NCBI RefSeq assembly: GCF_001949145.1
Contig: NW_019091420.1
Location: 1,415,541 to 1,479,540, forward strand
Direction of reading: 5' to 3'
DNA from: Acanthaster planci
Lineage: Eukaryota; Echinodermata; Asteroidea; Valvatida; Acanthasteridae
Length of the DNA stretch: 64,000 bases
The notes beneath the pieces are model-generated. The model did not search any database. It was not told where the DNA came from and was given only the letters and a program-made list of their open reading frames with translations. The position numbers and the translations under genes were made by a program. Shown here piece after piece: positions 23,560-36,186 of this stretch (positions within the stretch are counted from its first letter, which is position 1; every line of letters starts with the position of its first letter).

Positions 23560-24810
23560 TTGAATTCTTAAAAATGTAAGGAACTCTGCAAGTTTGAATC
23601 ACTTGAATCTAAGTTTGTAATAGTGTTACTGTTGTTATGAACTTCCTCCCTACAGGGCAATTTTAAATAAAAGAAAAGGCGTAATGAACAGAGTAATGTC
23701 AATTAATTGCCTCAATCACCCTGGACTCAACAACCTGCACGGATACGTCAGCAGTTCCAAGCAATCTATTTGATGTTTGAAGTAGTAACCTGTAGGCACC
23801 TGGTGTTTTTAGTGCATGTACATGTAATGGCTTGTTCAACCACGGACCAACGACCCTCTGAATGTGTAGGTACCTGAGATAGAAGCTTGCATATCAAAAG
23901 CGATCAACAATGTCGGTGAAATTGTCTGGCTCGAACATTCAAGGGTTTCTTAGTATTAGGATCTTTGTAATACTGGTTAGGTATGAAGGACGTGAAGTCC
24001 TGTCGTCGGCAGAGCACAGTGTTGACGAGATACATGTTGGAGATATTCACAAGTGTTGCACACTTGACCTGATCTTGAAGTTGGCAAAACCACAGGTTCC
24101 GTTGCCCAGGCAGGCAGATAAGTTATGAGCGCGTCAATAGCAGTTAAATGTGTCTATCGTCTGCTTCCCCACTCCGGTCCATCCGTGTCGAGATAAATTA
24201 CACACAAATCTGCTGCTTCAAGCAAAATCCAAAAATTGTTCAGGTGAGGCAGTCCTAACCCTCATGTGAGTAGAAGTGATTCTTTTTTATTATCCCATCC
24301 TTGGCTTGTTTCCAAACTTTGCATAAAGTGACATTTTATGAGCAGCAGGTGTTCCGTATTGTCCATAAAATGCAGGGTTGCATGCTTGTGGTCGAGTATA
24401 TCGGGGAAATCAATCACCCGTTTTCATTTAAACGTTTTGTAGTCTTATATAGACTGTCATGTACCACGAAAGATCAAATGCTCATTCAATTTTAAATTTT
24501 ATTTTGAGACACATCTTATTGTTCAACTCGTACATAACGTGTATTTTATCTCAAGTCATGGTCACGTTTGAGAAGCCGAAAGATCATTTTGTTATTGTTT
24601 AGAGAATCATCTAGGCGATGAATTTTGTAGTTTCCCAAGCTCGTCTGCGTCGAAGTTGACGCCTGTAGATCCACCTGCCGATAAGTTTTCAGCGTTGCAA
24701 CATGCCTCCCACGGTCCATTTTATTCAGACACTTTCGTCCTCTAAATTGGCCCCTCCGTGCTAAAATGCAGACCTCCAAAAACTGAAGAACGCGTCCTGA
24801 AAATGCTGTT
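23560..24810 (-). mobile_element. piggyBac deletion derivative, inverted copy
   Basis: Reverse-complement match to 13600-14580 joined to 17345-18200 of the transposase-bearing element. The sequence passes directly from the part equivalent to 17370 into the part equivalent to 14560 around 24000-24060, with no transposase block and no nested MITE. A non-autonomous internal-deletion copy. Confidence 0.7.
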
Positions 24811-26449
24811 GGGTTTTTATTATTTCGGGCATTTAATCAACAAAATCACATTCAAAAATTTATGCTTTCTGTTATTCATAATTTGTCTCAATAGCAAACA
24901 TGAAACTTTTAAATCTCAGATATCTAAAATTTCTCCTGAGCAAACAAATGATTGTCCCTGCTTCTGGGTATTTTTGACAAATGTGGCCCCGTAGTTTCAG
25001 TTTGTGCATCACGAACATTGGGTCGGAGGGTTCGATTGTAGCTGCTGGTTGGAGGTTTAGCCCTTGAGCGAGCCTCTCTCTTCCCACTTGTCTGTTCCCA
25101 CCTTGGAGTACGAAACGTTACCTTTGAGGGTGTAAAGAAATGGTTGCTGTGTTCAAATAGCCGTTTGCACCTGAAATGGTAAAATCGAGATGCAAACTCT
25201 TTGAGGTGCTGAGATAGTTTGGGGGACAAAGGGGATATCTGTGGTCCCAAAAGCAACCTTTATGTAGGTTTACTGGCCAATTTCGGAAAATGCCCGATCC
25301 AATTCCAGTTTGTAAATAAGATATAAAAATTAATGTATTTTGAAGACGACTTACAACCTGGTTCATTTTCGCAATAACAAGCATTTTACTTTGTTTGCAT
25401 CTGCACTGTCCTCCTTGCAGTGTCCCTGCGACGCGTTCCCAATTTAAACTCACACGGTTCCTTGGACGGACTATTCCGTTGAGTCCGTTTCATTTTTCAG
25501 ATTTGCAGAGCCCCGAGTCCGTCCTGAAGTATATTAATGCTTCAGAGGTTGTCCCATAGCCTCTACAGATCTTACAAACCACCAAAACTCACCCAAAGTA
25601 CATCACAGTACCGTGGGGGCCATTTTCCCAGGCTATTCGGATTTGGAGGGGGGCCCTCGGCACGCGCCAGCCAAGACATACCACCACCACAACCCCCCCA
25701 ACAAAAATAACGCTTCAAAGACGGCTGACAGAGGCCTCTGACAAGTTCCAGACAGCTGTCACTGATAAAGAACATTCCACTGCCTGCCCCAGGCACCGTT
25801 TTGTAAACAGCCCATTAGGTTGTGCACAAGGACCAATTAGTACACAGTCCTATGGGAATTGCCTGGAGGCTGGCTCAAGGCCGTCTGGGTTTTTTGCATT
25901 TTTTCTGGCTAGGGGAGGCCCTGGCTGTAAAATGATTAGTCCAGGCTTTTCACAATGTTCAGGGGTAGGATATGATAAGTAGTGATGGAATTTGGACTTT
26001 AAAAAATGAAAATGTTAATTAGCTCCAATGAACTCGCCAGGAGGGGCCACTCCCTCTACCAAGGGTTTTAAATTATGCAAACTGCAATTCGACAGCCAGC
26101 CAAACTCCAATTCAGAGAACAGTAGAGTCAGGGATTAACTCAAGCTCCGGTTTATTATGTGTTGTCACTGAGCACGGAGTGAAACTGAAATATAAATAGA
26201 AAACAAACTGACTAAATTAGACTGTGTCCCTAAGTTAAATACATGTACATGTAAATACATGCATTCACAATGCATGCTGCTTAACTACATGTGAAAGATT
26301 GCCATACATATATCTCGGTACGCAGGTAAATAAACATAATTTTTACATTATGTTTACATGCAATTGTTTTGCAGGTAGCGGTTGCAATACAAACATGTGT
26401 CTGATAGCCATTCTTTGATGATGAAATTCCCATCCACTGCACATGTGTA
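24811..26449. other. Intergenic stretch, nothing recognised
   Basis: Open frames on the minus strand at 24924-25453 and 25572-25796 have no family resemblance. A TACATGTACATGTA motif lies near 26238. Confidence 0.4.
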
Positions 26450-26640
26450 TTAGTTGTTGGTTATTGGTGGTTGAAAAGTGACAGTTGCATTTGTTAAGTC
26501 GGCGTAATGGCACTTTACTTGCCTTCCACCTCTGTGACCTGGGTTAAACTCCCCCAGGCCAACATGTGGATTTGGTTCTGAGTCCGCACATGCTCCAGTT
26601 GGTTTTCCCTAGAAACGTATTCACTGGGTTTCTCCCTATC
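26450..26640 (+). mobile_element. tRNA-like SINE, plus orientation
   Basis: Contains GTCGGCGTAATGGCACTT (box-A-like), CTTCCACCTCTGTGACC and GGGTTAAACTC at about 26541 (degenerate box B), then CAGTTGGTTTTCCCT. Same family as 5845-6060. It lies just outside the inner end of the right inverted arm. Confidence 0.65.
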
Positions 26641-26849
26641 CCACGGACCCAAACGAGAATACTTTTAACTGAAAGGCCTGGAATGGTGATGCAGTGGTGA
26701 TTGTTGCAAACCACGAATTTTGAAAATTCGAATGCAAGAAAATAAGAAGAAAATAAATTGGTATCGACACATCTGAAATATTTGAGGTTCTCTGTAAGCT
26801 CATTCTAACTATAAGAAGCTGGGCTGGCACAGTGGGTGTGCCAGATTCT

Positions 26850-29800
26850 TCTATTTGGGGTCAGAAGACTTTGAAAATATTGAGTGCCTACCAAAAAGCA
26901 CAGGTTTGGGAGGTTCGAAAGCTTTGACGTCTCTCTTTGAAAAATTTATTTCAGACTAAATACAGTAGAATCATTGTGAAAGGCGAAGCGTCAGCACTCA
27001 CGCCAGTTATGCAAAACTGATGCTGCTACCTTTGGCGAAGATTGGCTGACAGAGCAGTTGCGCTCAGGGCTGGTTTTATGGCTCACTAAGGTTAGGGTAA
27101 CTTCTGCCTCCCCAAAATATCGACGGTCCTTTTTTAAACTTTGCACTCGTTCAGACAACCCATAAACATAGCATGTACATGAGATGTTTCAAATCGATTT
27201 GACAAGAGGTGTAGCTGGTAATTCACATTCTCAGTAATGGTCAGGCATGAATCGTTACCCTGCACAAAGTTTTTTAATCTAGCCCTGGGATTTGACACAT
27301 TCTATTCTGCATGTCGGTGACGCATCTATAACGGTATAAAGGTATGTTCAACACTGCCGTTTTAGACACTACGCATGCACGTATAGAGCCTGAAGGGGAA
27401 AGGTCATGCAACACCCTCTGGATCCTTCTCACTGCCCACCTACAGGAGTTAAAGTTGCTTTGCTATATGTGTGCTATATTTTTTAACTACTTTCTTTGAA
27501 TTAAACTACTTCAAGGAACATTAACGTCAGAACTTATTCTGGAGTCCAACTGCAATCGAGAAAAAAAACAAAAAACTGAAAGAATAAAGACAATCCGCGC
27601 TGCACACAACAAGCTTCATTTGCATTTTGGGACGGAACAGTACACAGAACCGGTCTTTTTAATTGTCTCTAAGAATAGTTAACAATTCTTTTCTGACGGA
27701 AAAGAGGAGGAGTGGGGGCTTGAGATAGTTTTGGATTTCCACAGAACTTGCATGTAGTTACGCCAGAGGATGTACAAATCCTTACTGCTACGATTGATTG
27801 CGCGGGCATCAATTGAACTATCTCTCGCTTGGCAGGCTGGCTGATACGCGGGCAGAAAGCTAGGCAATTCCATTAACACTTGAGGCGTTTTATAGTATTT
27901 AGAGCATTTGCATATAACGGACAATTACTTTTGAAACATTTTGTGACTACTTGAATGGAATCGACTGTACTTTGTGGCGGTACATTTTAGGCATGAAAAG
28001 CAAACAGAAAACTCTGAGTGGCACTACAAACTAATGGTTTACCAAGTCAATAAGAGCGCTAGCTCTATTTGGTGACATACCGTCGCGAGGCTAGTGGCTG
28101 AAGCCATCTGCTGTAAATACTCCAAACTGTGATAATGTATTTAGATTGTTAATAGAAATTCTTGTCAGATGAATTCGAGTTGGAAGAGTTAGTTTTCTGG
28201 CACTTCACAAGAGCTGGTTAGAAAAACTTTCGCACTTTACAGCCTGCTGCATCTAAAGTGCATATTAACAGTAGGAATGCAGAGCTCTGTAGTTTGAGTA
28301 GACTTGTTCAAATCCGGCAAATCAAATATTCATATCAGTATCTCCCTGACAACAAATTCCTCCCACAGTTTACTGGCTGCAGTTCCCAGAGACATGCCTT
28401 GTGGTAGTCAAGACCACCACTCCAGATATTCGACTATTCCCTGTCTGAATTCGAAATATCCATGTATGGATCCTTCAGTATGATGTTCTTATAAATATAA
28501 CATTCACATGAATAATGATCCATTATCGTACATATACTGGGAACACAACGAAACAGAACATGAGCCCCATTCAGACCATTTTCAGATATTAAAAAAAAAA
28601 CGTTCACATTTTCAGGTCTTTATTTTATAATGTTTGTGTTGTTGCCAAAAATCTTGAGCACTTTGCAAGACATCAAAAACTGCGTAAAAGATTTCTCTAA
28701 CGCCAAATAATTTTTAAAAAATGATCAAGCGAGACCAGAAAACTGAAGAAAATTACTTCAAAAAGAAAGGTTTCAAGCTGTGTTCTTTTTTTCTCTTTGG
28801 TTTTTCCACGAGCACCATGTGTCTTGCTAGGCTCCTGACGCGAGGCTATGGTTGAACCTACCATCGTCATATCCTTCATCTTCGAATATTGGACTCTTGA
28901 ACTTACATCAACTTTGTTAGGCACTACCGCCAATATCATAAAACGTTGGTGACTTCATGAACACTCCTTTTCAGAACTTCAGTCTTTGCAACAAAGAGCA
29001 GAATGATGCCCGTTGCACAAGAATTTTATGTCTGCACATGCTGTCTGAGCTGTGCAGCGTGACTTAAGTACGACGTGCTCTTTATGATGAAAGATATGCA
29101 GCAAAGGGGGACCCCTCTATTGTGTCTTCTTTTGGTTTGTAGCAATAAGCTATCAATATTCGCTGATTTCAGCAAAGGCTCCAGTGAAGGAAATAAAATT
29201 AGGGTTAGTTACACAGCTGCTTTAAGGCCCTCCACCATCTTTCCTCCCTTTATTGCATCCACCTTTTACCACAACGTACAAGTACACTTCACAAGTCACT
29301 CCGTGCAATGACCCTGTGACCCCTGGCAGCCTGTAAAAACACCTGTACAAAGTTATTTTTAGACCTTGGCTAGACGTGTGAGCCCCACCATTCGCACACA
29401 ATCACACAAAAAGCAATTCCCTTTACATGTTGATGGAATCTTTGAAATCCCTTTCAGATCCCGAGGGGTTGCAGTAGAGGCACAATAGCCTTAGGGTATA
29501 CGGCTTGTGCATTACATTAGGGGGTCCTCCTTTACCGTCATACCATGCTGGGTATCGTGCTGTTGGCACTTCTTCCATTAAAACCTTTCTTTGATCTTGT
29601 ATTATTGATTTCGTCGAAAGAACGGTTACCGGTGCCAGATAAGGGAGGTCCTAAAACTCGAGATCGGTTTTCTCATAAATATGCGATTGTGTCAAATATT
29701 TTCGATTGAAAGAGTTAAGTTAACGTTAACCTGAAGAATTTTGTAGAATGTGTACTTTAATATCATTTTCTGGTTTCACATGCGATCAGATAAATATGCA

Positions 29801-29850
29801 AAAAATTGTTGTTGCAACAGTTTTCATCGCGTACGTCTGACTTCTCGCAT
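26850..29850 (-). repeat. Right arm of the large inverted duplication
   Basis: Reverse-complement counterpart of about 2100-5660 (see that entry for paired segments). It lacks the 3890-4840 insertion. At 29095-29550 it carries an M1-type MITE that is longer than the one at 2443-2606 owing to about 330 extra interior bases. No protein is recognisable in any frame. Confidence 0.75.
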
Positions 29851-29889
29851 ATGACTGTCATTAGCTTCACTGCCGAAGCAACTATTGCT

Positions 29890-31960
29890 TTCGTTAATTT
29901 TTTTTGGCCTTATTTTGCGAAAAAGGAATTCTTTTTGTTCTGTTTTTTCTTCTTTCTTCTTCTTTTCTTCTTCCTCCTCTGACCAAAAGCCCGTTTGTTT
30001 TGTGCACGGTTTCTTCTGCCATCGACTTTGGTCCTTTGCAACTTTAGATCTTCATCAAACTTACATCATTAAAGGACCTTAGTTCAAAGATTTGCATAGA
30101 ACAATGAGGTCATGATGAGGTCATCAAGTGATTTGTTATTGAATTTTAATATTTATTTTAGCCTATTGACTTTGTACATGTTTTCAAGGCTTCGTTTTGG
30201 TAACTTGACTATCTTTGATCCTCATCAAAGTTACAGCCGACAAAGACCATGATGCAAAATCATTGCCTTAATTTTGACGTCATGATGACGTCATCACTTT
30301 ATTTTATATTGATTGTTGAATCTTTATTATTTCCCAATATTTTTGTACACTTTTTAACAGTCATACTTCGGTACTCTTACAGGCCTGACTGGTTATATAT
30401 TTAGACTAAAAGCTAGAGAAGGTCCGAGAAGGAAATCGTCACAATGACGTCATCATATGTCAAGTGACTTGACGTTAAATCTGTAAACTTCAAAGCCTTA
30501 TATCTCCTGAAGTACATGCCCGATCGGGTTCAAATCTTGCAGGATTGCTTTAAAGGAATATTGGCCTGATGCGATGATGACGTCTTCAGGAGACAAGTCA
30601 CGTAACATTAACAGAGCAGTCTTTAAAGCCTTATATCTCCTTAAGAACATGTCCAATCGAGTTCAAATCTTGCAGATGTCTAGAAAAGGGAGTGCAATAG
30701 AGGATTATTGATCTCATGCGATGAAGAGTTATCAGCTGAGATGTCACGTACGTGACATTAAAGGAGCAGTCTTACTCTTTAAGGCCCTATATCTCCTGAA
30801 GTACTGAGATGTACGATCGGGTTCAAATCTTGCAGATATCTTGATGAGGGAGTGCTTTAGAGGAATATTGACCTTTTCTGATGATGACGTCATCAGGAGA
30901 AAAGTCACGAGACATTAAAGTTGCACTGTTTAAAGCCCTATATCTCCTGAAGTACATATCTGTACATATACGATTGATTTCAAACGTTGCAGATAACAAG
31001 AAAATGAAGTGTTCTAGACGAAAATTGTACCGTATGTGTTGATGACGTCATCAGATGAGGAGTCAGATTACATTTAATTTCAAACACGTTATTTCCTGAA
31101 GTATATGCTTGATTGGGTTGATACCTTGGATCCAAAGGGTCATAATGACAGATTTACGCCATCACATTTCTGCAGTAGATTTTTTTGTTGAACATAAGAA
31201 AGGGATGCGAAACAGCCCTCTGTTCTGTTGCCCAACAGACAGATGACCTTTCGTCTTGTTTTTTTTCCTTTTTCAGACTTTTCTCCATTGGGTTTGTACA
31301 CGTTATTTTGTGGCATAGGACGTTGACAATTTCATACGTCAGATTGATTTCAGGCTTGGTAGACCTTTAGATATTCATGTCATGCAGGTAGGTCCTAGAA
31401 GAAATTCGTTATGATGACGTCATTACGTGATCTATTTTTGAAATTTCATTGCCTTTGCACTTAGCAAACCTGCCGACAAATGTTTCAGGATAGTCCAACA
31501 CCATAATTGTCATGATGACGTCATCACGTGCGTGTTTTTTTCAAATCTTGAATGTTTAAATGTGAGTTTTTTACATGTTTTCAACAGAAAAACTGCTTTT
31601 GCATTTTTATTGATCTGACTGTGTTCGAGTCAGGGACACGCACTGAGGCCACAAGCAAGAAAAGGTTTCTGTCCAAGTTCGTCACAATCACGTCATCAGT
31701 TGACAAGTCACGTGACATTAAAGGGGCACTATTTAAAGTGCTGTATCTCGTGAAGTACATGTCAGGTTGAAAAATTGTGTTTAGCTCGAAGGGGAAAGGT
31801 TTTAGACCTAAACTGACCTGATGGCGTCATTACGTGAAAAGTCACGTGACCTTAAAGGGGCACTCTTTAAAGCACTATATATCGTGAATTACATGTCCCA
31901 TTGGGTTGAAACTTTGCAAACCATGTTCAATTAGTCGAACGTCGGAAGCCCAGGGATTGC
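29890..31960 (+). repeat. Tandem array of about 150-base units carrying TGACGTCA palindromes
   Basis: The phrases AAAGCCTTATATCTCCTGAAG, CGGGTTCAAATCTTGCAGAT and TGATGACGTCATCA with AAGTCACGTGACATTAAAGG recur near 30490, 30625, 30785, 30935, 31075, 31730 and 31870, with indels. At least eight TGACGTCA or one-mismatch octamers (about 30280, 30450, 30575, 30885, 31040, 31415, 31512, 31690, 31820) are present. The octamer is the consensus CRE/bZIP site. The array lies between the right inverted arm and a direct copy of its terminal part (32140-32600). No gene is inside; open frames here are short and unrecognised. Confidence 0.75.
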
Positions 31961-32139
31961 AAATTTTTGTGCTCATCAGGCACTGTGGTATGTACAGAGG
32001 GTGTGTTACTTGTATCTATTTGGCACAATGGAGCTAAAAGTGTTAAAGGTTCCTCGTTATTCAAGATCTCTACAACAAACAACTTCGTTATAAACATTGG
32101 ATTTGTACTGTAAGAGCTACTTTTTTCAAATCCTGTGTT

Positions 32140-32600
32140 AACATGGGACCACAGGGAGGTGGTAACCGCGTGCCGTAGATGTAAAGAGGTGGAATCGATG
32201 TCTAACTAGGATATGCTGGATAAAACATGTTCTTTGTGTTGATTAAAATGGATCTTTGTACAGACAGTGATGAAGTTTTACAAAACTGAACGTTTCCGAA
32301 AGTGCACCAAATCTACACATAGTTTTTTATGTTTTTCACAAATAGACAGCTTGTGCTTTTCATGTAACATCACATCTGCATGTTCTTGACATATTGGACG
32401 TTGGTTAATTATACCAAAAATTAACAAACGGGCAGTAAGTCTGTTTATCTCAAAGTGACAAGTACAGTTGCCGTTGCAGTCATGCGAAAAGTCACAAACA
32501 TGAGATAAAAACTGTTGCAACGATAAGCTATAACTTGTAATATACGCATATAGATTTATCTGATCTAGGGCAAATATGAAACGAGAACATGATTTTAAAT
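32140..32600 (+). repeat. Partial copy of the 1780-2240 repeat
   Basis: Direct match: GGTGGTAACCGCGTGCCGTAG, TTATCTCAAAGTGACA and ACTGTTGCAACGA follow in the same order as in 1800-2160. With the inverted arm ending near 29850 it forms an imperfect inverted pair around the 29890-31960 array. Confidence 0.7.
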
Positions 32601-34329
32601 ACCATTTCGGACACCTTATCAGGCAAGGAATGGTCTAAAACTCAGCAAAACGCAACCCATACTTACTACCCGAGGAATCCTAGGTGTCATTTCCAGAAAT
32701 TATTAATAATAAATAAAACTCTGGCTGTTAGCATCTGATGTTCAAACTGATATAGTTTTGTCACTTCGGAAATGAAACGTGAGGAAACAATGTCTTTCAC
32801 TGTTTAACATCAGCCACCAGAGTGCTCTGAACGTTGAGCTGAATCATCCACGTCAATGAGTTGCTGTAAGCGTTATGGGGTCAAAATTTACTTTTTGTGT
32901 CAAGTAAGTGATTTGCATCAGCATCGATATTTAAAGAACGTACAATTAACTGGACAATTATTCAAAACTTTGTCGACAAAAGTAACTTCACGGGATGATT
33001 GAAAAAAGATTACATTGTATCTCCCTGTCTGCCTTATTTTGGTGTGGCATTGTTGCAACGACATCTCGCTAACATCCTCATGAATTTCAAATTGTGGGAG
33101 TGGTTTGAGAGTCATTACCACCCACACGCTATGTTCGTCACAACTGAACAACTGACGATGGCATTTCAATAGATTACCGAAAGACTGCCGTGTCTATTAT
33201 ACTTTGAACTGTCGATCCGAGCAACACAACCAGCAGTGAGGTACTGGGCGACAGTCACTCGATTCAACACTGCAACGTCAGTTCGACCTCAGATCAAACG
33301 TGAGTCTAATTTGAATTTGGTTATTTGGTTTTGGTGTGTTTCATTCCTCACTTCTAACTTGTTCATAAAATGTATCGTAAAGTTGGACCACGGCCCCCAA
33401 CTGAATATGAGCAGCTTACGCAAGAGATAAATTTGATGTCACTTTGGGGAATTTATTAATTTTTGCAAGACAGGGCTTACTTACCAAGATGAGCCATTTG
33501 GTTCAGATCTTAGAATAATGGGGTAAAGTTACATGCGAACATGCCAGGGTTAAAATGGGTGCACGTTTTGCTTTCCCTCTTAATCTTTCCTTTATGAAGA
33601 CCAAAGTCGGACCATAGTTAGTACCCTTCCTGTAGAATATTTTTAAATTACTCTTGAAACCACTTAAATGCGCATTGTTAAAATATCTGAATTTGACAAA
33701 CATGTTTTTAAAATCTGTGTTCTACGTTGTAAATTGCTTTTTTGCAAGCAAGTAACAATTTATTTTGAATGTGGGTTTTTGTGTAAAAGACGCAAGGTTA
33801 GTTTACGGTGCAGGTTTTGAAATATTGTAGTATACCTGGTTCCAATTTCTGACAAAGGACAGCAAATTACATTCAGTGCCAAAAAGATTCATCGCTGGAA
33901 ACTTACCTATCAAGATTACCATTTTGCATGTATTTCTGAAAGTAACATTCCCCGAGGAAGAAAAAAATTCGATGTATGTTAATGCAGTCAGAAAGTAAAG
34001 TAACTATTGATGTGAGCCCTAAGATGTGCATGAAAAAGAAGAGAATTCGGTGAACATGAAGAAGTCATAAATTTTTCTCCTGCCTTGTATTGACATCTGA
34101 ATTAAACTGAATCGCGAACTGGAATTTTTTTGTGACAATTAAGGCCGTCAGGGAGATGTCCCTCTATTGCAGTCACAATGGTTATTCAATACTATTTCCT
34201 CGCACTTAAAGCCCTTTTCTTTCTGAATTGCACAGCTTGGACAGGTGGTCCAGGCCTCGGAGGGTCTTTTGTTGTACTTCAGGATCTACAATCAGTATGA
34301 AAAATAGCATGGAGGAATGACACAGAAGG
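32601..34329. other. Intergenic stretch, nothing recognised
   Basis: No domain, repeat or RNA gene was recognised; open frames are all under 85 codons. Confidence 0.4.
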
Positions 34330-34470
34330 AGTTTGAACTACCCGGGCTACAACATCGGGCCACTTGCCACTTTCTGGCATGCCCTGTACGTCCATAGCCC
34401 GAGCGCGGCGAACGCTTGCTACGCACCACCCGTTTCACAATCAAAAGCCCCCTTTGTTTCCCATGATCAT
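34330..34470 (+). repeat. Copy of the 3896-4040 repeat
   Basis: Shares TTTCTGGCATGCCC, GTCCATAGCC and GCGAACGCTTGCTACGCACCA with 3896-4000 in direct orientation. Confidence 0.65.
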
Positions 34471-34525
34471 GATGGTAGACGGGAAAGGAGGCCATGTAGA
34501 AAAACGTGCGTCATGTGCGCATATG

Positions 34526-34696
34526 ACGCAAGATATGACACGTAGAGAACCCCCTGCTTTGTGTTGGTCATTGTTTCATTGGAATCTTAGGAACTCTTTT
34601 TAGACATCTAAGGGATGTGTTAGGTAACAATAGTCTAGAGTGTGTATAGCGATTGGACATGTTGGGGGGGCACCCCTCAGTCTCATTTCTTATTTG
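34526..34696. mobile_element. MITE-like element, family M2
   Basis: Begins GCAAGATATGACACGTAGAG, has the M2 interior (TGTGTTGGTCATTG, GTGTTAGGTAACAATAGTCT) and ends CTCAGTCTCATTTCTT. Same orientation as the 11502 copy. Confidence 0.65.
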
Positions 34697-34730
34697 ACAC
34701 ATATGTGCCTATTATGCTCAGGACTATGTT

Positions 34731-35207
34731 GGCCCTGGAGGGACATCACCGATCGTCCATATTGACGTCAATATTTGCAATCAAATTTACGATCCGCACT
34801 TCGGTCGTGTATATTGCCGTCAATATTTGCCACAAAAATTCATGACTCGCTCTTCACTTGCGAATACTGACGTCAATATCCACCACCAAATTCACAACTC
34901 GTTCTATCTGCGGTCGCAAATATTGCCGCAATTTTTTTTTCAGCAATCTACGCGTAAATGAAGTGTTCACGCGCACGCTTAATCGCAGACCTAAATTTTT
35001 CAACTTGCTCTCCAGTCGTCATTCAGCTGGGCAGTTTTGGCACAAGGCTTAAAAAGCAAAAGCTGAGTCTGTAACTGAGCAACTTCTCTTCCTTCTTGGC
35101 TTGCTGGAAAAAATTAAGGCAATATTTGCGACTGCAGAGTAAGTCCTGAATTATGGTCGCAAATATTGACGTCAAAATGGACGATCAGCGATGTCCCTCT
35201 AGGGCCA
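34731..35207. mobile_element. Foldback/MITE element with TGACGTCA-containing ends
   Basis: The left end GGCCCTGGAGGGACATCACC, then GATCGTCCATATTGACGTCA, is matched by the inverted right end up to CCCTCTAGGGCC at about 35207. The left half also carries about 60-base tandem units, each with an ATTGACGTCAATATT or ATTGCCGTCAATATT core (34757, 34815, 34865, 34918). The right end recurs at 36411-36460 within the duplicated block. Confidence 0.7.
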
Positions 35208-36186
35208 ATATACAGGATGCATAAACAAATAAATTAATGAAAAATAACATTCACGACAACAAAAGTAAATCCAATGTTAGATATTTTTTATTTCTATATC
35301 TTGGTCACTGCGATAAGTTGGAGCTAATTGCAAAGAAAACACAACACATATTGCTACGATATTACTGACCCCACTTGTCTGGCTAAGCTGCAGGCAGCAA
35401 TCAGGCATTTTGGAATGTTTACTTTTGTTAGTCTGACCGGGAGCGATGATCACCGAGCACCTTGATGTACCAGAGTTGTTTTGCAGTTTTAACCCATATT
35501 TTGATGCTTTTTTGGTTTTTATGCTTATGCATATTTGCATATTCATGAGCAGAACTCATTGTACGTCCTGTTTAATAGAGATATGTTTGCGTCCCGCACA
35601 CTTAGTCAACAGAAAGGTCATTGTAACGTAACCTAAAAACTTTCACTGAACCAGGGGGTTGTGTTACATACAAAGACACGATTCAAAACCCCTCAAGATA
35701 ATAGAATTTTAAACACAAAATGCCGAGGGCGACCTGCTGAGCTCGGAAGCGGAAACTTAATAGAGAGATCTGTGTAACTCTATTAGAGTTATCTCTCTTA
35801 ATAATAGAGATAGGTAAAATACATGCTAACTTGGCACGTCTAAGAATTGAGATATCTCTATTTCTGGATGAAATGTTTTTTTGCACGCCATACATTTTCA
35901 ATATACGTCCGCCAGAGTGTGTGCCATAAGTTAATCTGCAGTTGAAAATTCAGCCTTCCGTCACCTGTAACGAGTCGATAATTCCAGCATATACCCCCTA
36001 CCTATCGTCCTAAAACCTCGGGCACTTGCGATTCATTCGACTCCGATATGCGAAACAAACAAAACATAATGTAATTGACCGTCGTTTAGGCTGTTAGCAA
36101 ACATTCAAGAAGGGCAGTCACTGTTTGCAGCGGGAAAATTAGAGATCTGTTATAACACTCGTAACAGTGAATCTTTGTGGGACACC
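34931..36186 (+). repeat. Duplicated block, copy 1
   Basis: From the T-run before CAGCAATCTACGCGTAAATG to TTTGTGGGACACC this block is repeated at 36188-38165 in direct orientation with high similarity. It lacks two segments present in copy 2 (equivalents of about 36740-36925 and 37008-37515). It ends exactly at the single N at 36187. Confidence 0.85.
35755..35875. repeat. Palindrome array of the AATAGAGATATCTCTATT type, block copy 1
   Basis: Several AGAGATAACTCT/GAGATATCTC-like units, matching 37715-37830 in the second block copy. Confidence 0.65.

Noticed and set aside
29890-31960. CRISPR-like array
   Set aside because: Units are about 150 bases, diverged throughout, with no constant-repeat/unique-spacer pattern, and the genome is eukaryotic.
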